Below, piece by piece: positions 9,198 through 16,444 of a DNA stretch of 22,791 nt. Below the pieces are notes generated by a model that saw only the letters and a list, made by a program, of their open reading frames with translations, made no database searches and was not told the origin of the DNA. The stretch is from Chromera velia (Eukaryota; Sar; Chromeraceae), in the NCBI GenBank assembly GCA_018398765.1, contig JAHBMJ010001185.1:7502-30292 (forward strand). The letters are read 5' to 3'. How positions within the stretch are numbered: the first letter of the stretch is position 1; every line of letters begins with the position of its first letter. The translations under genes and the position numbers were made by a program.

Positions 9198-11890
9198 ACG
9201 CACACACTCACACAAAGCATAAGCTCGTGAACTATCACTCGAACAAACGTACGATGCCTGCACCAGAAAGATTCAGTGTGTGACAAGCTTTTTCACCATG
9301 GCGCGCAGGGTCGGTCGCACCAGCTTCACCACACAGAGCAGATCCATGCAGGCAAAGTCTCATTCAAACGTTGCCCCAAGCGTATGCTGCGACTGCTCTC
9401 AGCGGCCATCAAACGACCCTACCTTGGCCCTTTTCGTCGTCAACATCGGAGTGTTCGCAAAGAAGGTCATGCTGTGGAGCATCTTGCCGGTGAGCCTGCT
9501 GTCTTGAAACCCCCAGACGTCGGTCAACTTGCCCAAAAAGAAGCTGTGCGCAAAGGCGATCGGGGGGGCAATCCAGAGACACACATGTTTATGGACACAA
9601 ACAGACACGCACAGAAGCACACACACACACACAGAGACGCACAGAGAGAGAGAGAGAGCGCACCCGAGAAAAAAGGGGAAAAGACCTGAGATGAAGAAAG
9701 AGAACGCACATGATGGTCAACATGATAGAAAACAGTCGGCCATACAGGAGAGGAAAATTGGGGCAGCCAGAGAGATCAAAAGCAGGCGCGGTGACAGCTA
9801 AGAAGGGCAAATCATGAGTGTAGTGCTGTTCACTCACCGGAGCTCCCCCTCAAACACAGACGGGTCCAGCAGCTGGTTGCCCCAGTCCGAAACCACACCC
9901 ATAAGCTCGCAGACCTGCGCTCGAGGATCGACCGTACAGTTAAGGAAAGCGGACGGCCGAGCTTTCACGCGCTTAATGGAAGACCCAAGTGACATGAGCG
10001 GGAAAGTAAGTGACCTCTCTCAATCGATCTTCTTCTCCTTATAGATTTTCTATTCCAGGTATTCAAACACAAACAAAGGCAAGTCGACACGACAACAGGC
10101 TGCACTTTTTTTTTTCTGAGTGAAAAACAAACATCTGCATAATAAATCGATTAGCATCCATGCAGAAACAGAGACTGTGCAAAACTGTCTATCACTAACA
10201 GAGGCTTGACGCAATCAAAGGTACCAAGCCGGTCAAATCACGAAGGCAGAGGGCATGCAATCAAAGGAAATGGAAGTGCAAATTCATTCCTGACCATATG
10301 AGCCTGCTCCTTGAACCTCTTTGGTCCAAGTTCCCCGACAGATCTTCAGGGCCTGCATACGCGTGAAATGAAATGTATTACTATCAAGCGCAGAGGCATC
10401 CTTTCAGAAACAAATGATTCTTTTTTTTTTTTTTTCGAAAACCAGAAAAAGCGTTTGCATGCAGTTTTGGGCACCAATGCTCGGGCTCCACTGGGTGCTT
10501 ACAGAACACGTACAAGCACAGACCCTCCAAAGGAAGCTGAGCGGACTGAAAGGTTTGTCCATCAATTAACCAAGCACACAGCTTTCAAATGAAACCGAAG
10601 TGAATCTAGGCACCTCAATGAATCACTCGAATGCCCGATCAAGCTTCGTTCCTTCACTGACGACAAGACAGACCTTTCTTTGAAGGCACTTTCGAGCCCA
10701 CGACACAGAACTCTCCCCTCTCCTGTCGCGTCGAGGAGCAGCTCCCCCAGCTCCAAGGCCCTCCTGATCCTCTGTATAGGGAGAAAAGGAAACGATGGTA
10801 GCACAGACATGTAGGGGGGCGACAGTGAAATGCTTCGGAAGACAGGGGGAACAGTTTTTGCAAAAGAGACCAATTAAGTTGTTTGCTTGGATGAGTACTC
10901 GGATTGATCTTTCAGAATCGTTCTAGGAACGAATTCTTACGTTCGCGCTTCAAAGCAAAACAATAAGACTTCCGAGCGATTTGCTTTCACTGAAGTACCT
11001 TCTGTGGGCCAATCGAATTCAGCTAGCTCGATTCTGAAGAGGACAAACTTCTCTCTTGTACTTTCTTGGATTCATTTTTGTTTTATCTTCATCTTCTTTA
11101 CTGACCACGAATTCCGGCCCGTCCTCTGTGGGCAAACAGAGGCCTTTGACCTCGTCCTCCAGCTCTCGGATAGCGTCTTCCTTCAGTTTCAGTCTCTCCA
11201 AAAAATTTAGTCGCCTGCAAAGGAGCTCACACGTATAACGAAAAAGGAAGACCAACAATTTGTTTTTCGAGAAAAGTGCTTGTCGGAACTCATGCATGGG
11301 ACGTGATGAAATTGTCTCGCATGGATCCCTGCGTTGGTGAGATACGCACATATGCGGTAAAGATAGAAAGTGTTGGCCAGACAGCAGAAAACATTTTGTA
11401 CCAAAGAGACTTCCGCGGACTTGCTTTGCGCACGCAATCTGACCTCTGGATGGCTGCGATGGTGCACAGCAGCGCTGCGTTCTTTGCGCTGTCTTGATGC
11501 CAGAAGAAACGCCCCATGCTGTGCCAGCTGCATTCAGGCAAATGATTGACGAAAGCAAGAGACTACAATGCATAAAAGCTTTGCTTTTGTGGCACGCTAG
11601 CCTCTTCCGCTGCTGCCCCTGGGCACGAACTTTGCATGAGTCATACGAGAACAGCAGAATAATGGAGAAGAACAAGTTTCGCTTTCTGAATGGAATAAGG
11701 CCCAAGGATCATGTCCTCTGCCCCTGCCCTCCTGCTCTCACATCATGTCCCTCCTGCTCTTTCTCACTGTCCTTGCGCGTTGTTGTGCGTGCGTGCAGCC
11801 GTGCCTGATTGCATCTGTGTGCAGGTGGGTGGGTGTATGTATGTTTGTTGCACGTGCGTGTGCGTGTGCGTGTGCGTGTGCGTGTGCGTA

Positions 11891-11933
<43 letters not shown>

Positions 11934-11983
11934 GCGTGTGTATGTATGTGCGTGTGTGTGTATGTGCGTGTGTGTGTATGTGC

Positions 11984-12020
<37 letters not shown>

Positions 12021-12701
12021 GAAGGTTGTGCACAAATATGGTGTTGGACGCACGAGTCTCGGAGAGTGTGTATGTATGTGCCCGAGAGCGAAAATGAGGG
12101 GGGGGGGGGAAAGGAGAAAGGGGGAGGGAGGGAAGGCAGGGAAAGGGGAAAGGGAAGGTAAGGGGTGTTTGCGTGGGTGCCGCATTCTTTCAAAAAACTC
12201 TGTGTCGATTCTTTCTGTGCTCTACCACGTTCTTCGAGATGTGCTCTGTAAAACAGCGACACACAGAGGACAGTGGTAACTGACTCCTTGCAGAACTGTT
12301 CCACCGATGCGTCTCTCTCCTGGTACCTTCCCAGCTTCACCATCTGCAGGACGATCGCGGGGGCAGAAATCCCCCATTGTCGGAGTTTATAGAAGGTTTC
12401 GCTTTCCATCTTGGTTTTCTCCTTCAAGGCATCTCGCATGATGACATGCGCCATCATCTCTTGCATGTCGAATCCCTCCCCCTGTACAGCCTGTCCCTCT
12501 CGCACAAACGCGATTGGTGGTCCCAAGGCGAAGTCTCCCTGCTGCCTTGGTGCCGCTGGCTTGTTGACAAAATCGCTATTGCGTCGGAAGCTGTAGCGGC
12601 TCACGAGCTGTCGCTCGTCTGCTCTACATGCGGCGCAGAAGTTGGCGAACCTGCTGAGGAAGAGGGACAAGCACANTGTATGTGCGTGTGTGTGTATGTG
12701 C

Positions 12702-12738
<37 letters not shown>

Positions 12739-14805
12739 GAAGGTTGTGCACAAATATGGTGTTGGACGCACGAGTCTCGGAGAGTGTGTATGTATGTGCC
12801 CGAGAGCGAAAATGAGGGGGGGGGGGGAAAGGAGAAAGGGGGAGGGAGGGAAGGCAGGGAAAGGGGAAAGGGAAGGTAAGGGGTGTTTGCGTGGGTGCCG
12901 CATTCTTTCAAAAAACTCTGTGTCGATTCTTTCTGTGCTCTACCACGTTCTTCGAGATGTGCTCTGTAAAACAGCGACACACAGAGGACAGTGGTAACTG
13001 ACTCCTTGCAGAACTGTTCCACCGATGCGTCTCTCTCCTGGTACCTTCCCAGCTTCACCATCTGCAGGACGATCGCGGGGGCAGAAATCCCCCATTGTCG
13101 GAGTTTATAGAAGGTTTCGCTTTCCATCTTGGTTTTCTCCTTCAAGGCATCTCGCATGATGACATGCGCCATCATCTCTTGCATGTCGAATCCCTCCCCC
13201 TGTACAGCCTGTCCCTCTCGCACAAACGCGATTGGTGGTCCCAAGGCGAAGTCTCCCTGCTGCCTTGGTGCCGCTGGCTTGTTGACAAAATCGCTATTGC
13301 GTCGGAAGCTGTAGCGGCTCACGAGCTGTCGCTCGTCTGCTCTACATGCGGCGCAGAAGTTGGCGAACCTGCTGAGGAAGAGGGACAAGCACAACATTTA
13401 TTGTTTTGCAGTGGCAGGACACAAGACGGAGAGAGAGCAAGTGACACAGTCTGTCAGCCTGTGAGCACGAAAGTTTGATGGAAAGAGAGATCTGGCCAGA
13501 CACTACTAGCTGGACAGCAAGCAAAGAAAATAGTGCGGGTATCTGGCGGTTGAGCCAAAAACGGACAAAATTGAAGTTGAACTTACCGAATGTCCAGATC
13601 GGACTCCTCGTTGTGTTCCTTGTCCTGAAAGGGGGCAGAGAGTAGATGAAAAGCAAACAAAGGGGGTTCATGCAGGATGTTGTTGACTTAATTGTGTCCG
13701 TTCATCCGTCCACCCGCACAGCTATTTCGCCCTTTCTATTTTTCCTCCCTCTGCCTGCCTGTCCTCGTACCCGCATGTGCGGCTCCACGTCTCAATGCCG
13801 GTCTGCTGCATTGTTAGTCTGTCATCGACCCAGTTAGTCTGTCACTTTGTCTGCCTGTATGTGCATGCTGTCTGCAGTCTGCCTGTGTGTTATTTTGTCT
13901 GTCCACTTGTGGGCGTCACTACCTTTCTGTCTGTAAGATAGATTCAAAAATCACGAAAAGAAGAAAAACACGAGTTTGCCTGTATCTGCTTGCATGCACC
14001 TCCGGAGGTCGTTCTGTCTATCTCTTTGTCCGTCTGCCCGCCGCTTTCCGTCTGCTTACTGCTCTGCCTATTTACATTTCTCCCCGTCTGTTACATAGAA
14101 AAGAATAATCGAGAATTAAGTGGATGCATGAGCAGACCTGGTTCTCTATGCTTTGAAGAGTAAGTGGTGGCCCTTCGCAGATATCACTGAGATCCACAGA
14201 CATGAGTTTTGAAGTCGGGTCTGCTTCTTCACATTCGAGAGCGACTCGAGCAAAGGATCCCGCGCCACCCGGAACAATTTGTACGTCGACCACTTTTCCA
14301 GCAGCGCCTCGGAGCTTTCGGAAAAGGTCACGCTCAGTGACTTTTTTTCTCAGTTTAGGAAAAAACACATGCACTGCCCCTGGGCGCTGGTTTGGGCCTT
14401 CGCCAGCAGCTGCCGTCCCGGTGTCTTTTGCAAAGAGGCCATTGTGCACGTATCCGTGGAGCAAGCACAGCAAGAGCGGTGAAGCTGCAGTGTATGGTGC
14501 GCTGCATCTATGCATGCAACAATAGTGTTGTTAAAGCAACACATGGGCAGAAAGTGTCCAAAGGGTGATTGGAGGAGAGAAAACTTACCACAAGCTCTTC
14601 TGCACTCATCTTAAAAAACTTTGATTCAATAACACAAGCTCGAACAGAGAACGACAGATGCTTCTCCCTTGCCAGAGTCTCTCCCGTAGCAACGAGTTTC
14701 TCCACAAAGGTCTCGATTCTCCATGACTCAAAATCCAGCTGCAGGTCTCCACTCTGCAGCTTCTCCAGTTGCAGCACGTCGTTGCACACGCGCTCAGTTT
14801 GTCTG
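7723..14805 (-). CDS. Unrecognised multi-exon gene with an RRM-like domain
   Basis: Reading down the minus strand, the chain is 14484-14138, 13624-13587, 13371-13003 (duplicate copy 12653-12285), 11814-11742, 11618-11596, 11527-11444, 11214-11106, 10771-10674, 10014-9838, 9543-9423, 8892-8820, 8695-8639, 8589-8356, 8118-7958 and 7812-7723 (TAG 7725-7723). Every junction is GT-AG and all phases agree, giving 683 residues from the RRM-like exon onward. The visible features are an RRM-like fold near the start, charged helical stretches in the middle and mixed alpha/beta-like sequence after that. No catalytic motif is recognised and no function is claimed. The true 5' end is unknown: an exon at 14589-14805 looks coding but does not join in phase. 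Introns carry long CA/TG tracts. Confidence 0.75.
7958..8118 (-). CDS. Exon with VAAAMGVPKSSIEALLRNV
   Basis: A 161-nt exon, phase 1 to 0, donor gtgagt. It reads VAAAMGVPKSSIEALLRNVS, then TEVKACVLDMHGVPGLQEEQ and IPRKHFEELLW. Three of its segments look helical. Confidence 0.85.
8356..8589 (-). CDS. Exon with PKFRGKLPDPPAKI and QTWIKFRGHRS
   Basis: A 234-nt exon, phase 1 to 1, with acceptor cttgcag and donor gtatgc. The upstream intron is only 49 nt. The exon encodes PKFRGKLPDPPAKIAPSKGT, then SCFEEGEGAVIESARRVRC and KQTWIKFRGHRSVGQSEK, and resembles a folded domain I cannot name. Confidence 0.82.
8639..8695 (-). CDS. Exon FAPLATRFAMCLWTIDPI
   Basis: A 57-nt exon between gccctgtag and gtaaga, phase 1 to 1. 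A second frame of the same exon (RYKIRNVFVDHRPD) also looks protein-like, but it cannot be joined to either neighbour. Confidence 0.7.
8820..8892 (-). CDS. Exon DLRRELKKALSATTTSEANI
   Basis: A 73-nt exon, phase 0 to 1, between tgctcgcag and gtacgt. It encodes DLRRELKKALSATTTSEANI followed by DVFR. Confidence 0.85.
8974..9215. repeat. (CA)n / (CACTCA)n microsatellite in an intron
   Basis: About 240 bp of CA repeats interrupted by ACTCAC and ACGCTC hexamer-like variants on the plus strand. The minus-strand transcript therefore contains a UG/GUGAGU-rich tract. It lies in the 530-nt intron between exons 9543-9423 and 8892-8820. Confidence 0.95.
9423..9543 (-). CDS. Exon FFLGKLTDVWGF
   Basis: FFLGKLTDVWGFQDSRLTGK, then MLHSMTFFANTPML and TTKRAK. 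Flanked by tgcgcacag and gtaggg, phase 2 to 0; joins FEGELR to FFLGKL. Confidence 0.87.
9544..9837. repeat. Intron with compound (CA)n/(AG)n at 9616-9659
   Basis: About eight CA units are followed by about seven AG units on the plus strand, inside a 294-nt intron of the minus-strand gene. Nothing else is seen in this intron. Confidence 0.85.
9838..10014 (-). CDS. Exon with VKARPSAFLNCTVDPRAQV
   Basis: The 177 nt encode SLTFPLMSLGSSIKRVKARP, SAFLNCTVDPRAQVCELM and VVSDWGNQLLDPSVFEGEL, phase 2 to 2. The donor gtgagt is strong. The acceptor (ttgagag) has little pyrimidine but is the one that fits phase. No known domain is recognised. Confidence 0.82.
10413..10436. repeat. Poly-T run
   Basis: A homopolymer T tract in the 659-nt intron between exons 10674-10771 and 9838-10014. 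On the transcript strand it is poly-A. The rest of this intron shows no supported feature. Confidence 0.8.
10674..10771 (-). CDS. Exon RIRRALELGELLLD
   Basis: A 98-nt exon encodes RIRRALELGELLLDATGEGR and VLCRGLESAFKE plus two bases of Arg. The acceptor ctccctatacag and the donor gtctgt are clear; phase 0 to 2. Confidence 0.85.
11106..11214 (-). CDS. Coiled-coil-like exon
   Basis: RLNFLERLKLKEDAIRELED, then EVKGLCLP and DGPEFV; charged and heptad-like in its first half. Flanked by cctttgcag and gtcagt, phase 2 to 0. Confidence 0.85.
11444..11527 (-). CDS. Helical exon WHSMGRFFWHQD
   Basis: An 84-nt exon encodes WHSMGRFFWHQDSAKNAALL and CTIAAIQ, phase 2 to 2, with donor gtcaga. It joins into RRLNFLERLK of the next exon to give a continuous predicted helix. 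Confidence 0.78.
11596..11618 (-). CDS. 23-nt microexon
   Basis: It encodes GQQRKRL plus two bases of Ala between cgtgcccag and gtgcca. It is the only candidate I found that links phase 0 of the previous exon to phase 2 of the next; the donor is weak. Confidence 0.5.
11742..11814 (-). CDS. Basic exon downstream of the CA repeat
   Basis: A 73-nt exon (phase 2 to 0) encodes CNQARLHARTTTRKDSEKEQ and then EGHD, very Arg/Lys-rich. The acceptor tgcacacag lies at the edge of the CA-rich tract; the donor is gtgaga. It is supported mainly by phase agreement with both neighbours. Confidence 0.65.
11850..12020. repeat. TG/TGCG microsatellite followed by (AG)n in an intron
   Basis: The plus strand shows TGCG and TG units, then ten AG units. 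In the minus-strand transcript this reads CU repeats followed by CA repeats, leading towards the acceptor of exon 11814-11742. The His-Thr and Cys-Val open frames here are repeat translations. Confidence 0.95.
11959..12675. repeat. Direct repeat copy 1 (contig-end overlap)
   Basis: 717 bp identical, as far as read, to 12677-13393, including homopolymer lengths (a 12-G run), the AG and TG repeats, one exon and its introns. It ends immediately before the N at 12676. Confidence 0.97.
12285..12653 (-). CDS. Duplicate copy of the 369-nt exon (probable assembly artefact)
   Basis: Identical to 13003-13371 at an offset of 718. Only one of the two is likely to exist in the genome. If both were real the protein would stay in frame, because the exon is a whole number of codons with equal end phases. 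Confidence 0.6.
12676..12676. other. Scaffold join (single N)
   Basis: An ambiguous base lies exactly between two identical 717-bp copies and marks a contig boundary. Confidence 0.95.
12677..13393. repeat. Direct repeat copy 2 (contig-end overlap)
   Basis: The second copy begins directly after the single N and then runs on into unique sequence at 13394. This is the pattern expected when two overlapping contigs are scaffolded without being merged. Confidence 0.97.
13003..13371 (-). CDS. Exon of the unrecognised gene (copy retained)
   Basis: A 369-nt exon, phase 2 to 2. It encodes FANFCAACRADERQL, then SDFVNKPAAPRQQGDF and a helical segment with AHVIMRDALKEKTKMESETF and YKLRQWGISAPAIVLQM. The single CxxC is not enough for a zinc-finger call. 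The acceptor is ctcttcctcag (or 3 nt further in) and the donor gtcagt. The same exon appears at 12285-12653 because of the assembly duplication. Confidence 0.82.
13587..13624 (-). CDS. Short acidic exon
   Basis: A 38-nt exon encodes DKEHNEESDLDI plus two bases of Arg. It lies between ccctttcag and gtaagt and matches both neighbours in phase (0 to 2). Confidence 0.75.
13625..14137. repeat. Intron rich in TCTG tetranucleotides
   Basis: A 513-nt intron of the minus gene. On the plus strand it has many GTCTGTCTGC and GCCTGTCT stretches between about 13700 and 14090, read as degenerate TCTG/CCTG simple sequence. No exon could be placed in it. Confidence 0.7.
14138..14484 (-). CDS. RRM-like exon of the unrecognised gene
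   Basis: The exon (phase 1 to 0) contains an RRM-like pattern at about 14380-14158: strand 1 AVHVFFPKL, helix 1 TERDLFRKLRGAAG, strand 2 KVVDVQIV, strand 3 GSFARVALE and strand 4 PPLTL. The RNP2 and RNP1 positions are only loosely matched and aromatic residues are sparse, so RNA binding is inferred. The acceptor is actgcag and the donor gtctgc. Confidence 0.7.
14589..14805 (-). CDS. Exon weakly resembling a histidine-kinase dimerisation segment
   Basis: Read on the minus strand, QTERVCNDVLQLEKLQSGDL resembles the NDILDLSKIEAGKL stretch that follows the phosphoacceptor helix in HisKA domains. It is followed by FESWRIETFVEKL and LAREKHLSFSV, again in the usual order. No H-box exon and no ATP-binding N or G boxes are visible nearby. 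The donor is GTG/gtaagt (phase 0), and the acceptor is at 14802 or 14805 (phase 2). The next exon needs phase 1, so an exon may be missing, the donor may differ, or this may be a separate or decayed gene. The family call is weak; coding potential is moderate. Confidence 0.5.
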
Positions 14806-16012
14806 CTTCAGTTGGGATAACCTGTAATTTACATCCTTGATGGAGTCATTGCCCCCTTCTCCCTTCAAAGGCCGTCACTCCCTGTAACTATATATATCGT
14901 ATGTATACAGCTAGATGCAATGCAATTAATGAAAACGAGACTGCATGCATGCATGCGTGCATACACGCGTACACCTAGCTCAGCACATCTCGCAGGAAGG
15001 AATTTTTATAGCAGTTCTAGGGGCAGGCATAGGGACCACGCGGGTTGCCTATGTAGAGCAACTAGGATTGACGGAAATACGAACCAAACCTATGCATACT
15101 GGACCAATACACGCCCGGAGAGGCAATAAGAGCTCAGGCTAGCTGCAAGAGCATGCAGCTATATTTTCGATCAAGGCGCTCGGAATGTGCGGTGTACCAT
15201 ATTATTCTGGCGGACAGTCATCTGACGTACTCCGTGCAAATTACCCGGAAAGCTGAATTATTAATTACTTTGTTCTGACCTCCAGCCATATTGTGTTAAG
15301 TGCCCCCTCAGTTCTATTTACGGGATATGTATCTGCGTATGTCGGAGTATACGTTTTCAATCGTAGATTCGCGACGATGGATATTCACGTGTTTCCACTT
15401 CAACTCTTTGTAAGTGCCCCTCAGCTATGCTTTCCGGGCCATTGTTGCCTTAATTCACAAAATGGCCGACTCGGGCACGGAAATTTCGGACAAAAGCGCA
15501 TGCATATATGTGCTACCTGGGATTTGCATGAAAGCTCGATCTAGCTGAAGTTGAGCCTAGGGTTAAACAAGAAAACCTAGAAGAAAACCTAATCAACTAG
15601 AAAGCTCCATTAAAACCAATTAGCTAGCCAATTAGAAACAAGTCGTAAAAAAACGTTAAGACGGAACAAATCAATCAATCAATCAATTAGCATCATCATT
15701 ATTTATTATTATCATTTAATGATATTATTAGCATTATGAGATAATGATGATGCCGTATGATATATATGATGAGTTGGTCTGTATCTACGTCTGCATGTAT
15801 AATCCATCATCATCATAATCATTATTATCATTATGACTTGGTCTGTAAACTGTTATGCACCATCTTCATTATCAGATTATTTTTGTAAGTCTATGTGCCG
15901 GTATAAACTACCAAGCTAGCTACTAAGGCAAACCATCGAAACCGACATACTTTCACGCCGCTTCTCCGAACATTCGCGGACGCGCGCACCTGTTTTGATG
16001 TTGCCTCTATTC
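14806..16012. other. AT-rich spacer between two minus-strand genes
   Basis: About 1.2 kb lies between the stop of the WD40 gene (16013) and the first exon-like sequence of the next gene. It contains GCATGC-type repeats near 14943-14960, (TCAA)n at 15670-15688 and CAT/TAT-rich sequence at 15690-15855. No open frame with family signal is seen. The downstream gene's promoter or first exon may be here, but I cannot locate it. Confidence 0.65.
15669..15855. repeat. (TCAA)n and imperfect (CAT/TAT)n simple sequence
   Basis: Five TCAA units, then a stretch of imperfect CAT, TAT and ATG trinucleotides with partial self-complementarity, in the spacer. Confidence 0.8.
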
Positions 16013-16444
16013 TCACGGATGCAAGTCGACGGGGACTTCAGGCTCCCGACAGTCGAAGCAGAAGAGCAGCGCATCGGATGTGAGAACGTAGACCCGCAAC
16101 ACAAAGGGCCCCATCCCCCCCTCACCAAGAGGCACAGCAGTCACCGCCAACCCCGCCAGCGTGACGTTCTGCAAACGCCGTCTCCACTCAGACCAAGGCT
16201 GAGGTCTGTCTGGGTCACTCTGCTGGTCTCGGTTTGCAGCCTGACCAGAGGCTGCTGAGGCTTCAGTGCCCGCGGTCTCTGCCGTCCCAAAGCCGGGCCG
16301 CACGTGGTGTCCAAGCACTGGAAGGTCCCCCCGAATGAGGGCGGCCGTCGGTCTCTGAGAAGGAAAGGGGGCGAGCATGAGAGAAGCCGTCTCTTCTCTC
16401 AAACGCTGATCGAGACCAGCTTCAGGATCGGGACGCGCACGTGC
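16013..16444 (-). CDS. WD40-gene terminal exon
   Basis: It follows tgcatgcag in phase 0. An Arg-rich, low-complexity first half leads into QNVTLAGLAVTAVPLGEGG and FVLRVYVLTSDALLFCFDCR, read as the closing propeller strands, then EPEVPVDLHP and TGA at 16015-16013. A GTGAGA overlaps the stop, so further splicing is possible but not needed. Confidence 0.75.
   Translation of the reverse strand, partial: ARARPDPEAGLDQRLREETASLMLAPFPSQRPTAALIRGDLPVLGHHVRPGFGTAETAGTEASAASGQAANRDQQSDPDRPQPWSEWRRRLQNVTLAGLAVTAVPLGEGGMGPFVLRVYVLTSDALLFCFDCREPEVPVDLHP

Noticed and set aside
8756-9286. Open frames of His-Thr, Leu-Thr and Cys-Val dipeptides here and at 11700-12760 and 21682-21994
   Set aside because: These are direct translations of CA/TG microsatellites and exist in several frames at once.
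12377-12997. Plus-strand open frame running through the N, and its relatives at 13095-13478
   Set aside because: They are antisense to the 369-nt exon, and the frame depends on the false contig join.
16330-16444. Protein-kinase subdomain XI-like stretch (LAPFPSQRPTAALI)
   Set aside because: No Gly-rich loop, catalytic HRD or DFG motif is present in the joined exons. The context fits the C-terminal part of the WD40 protein, so the match is probably chance.
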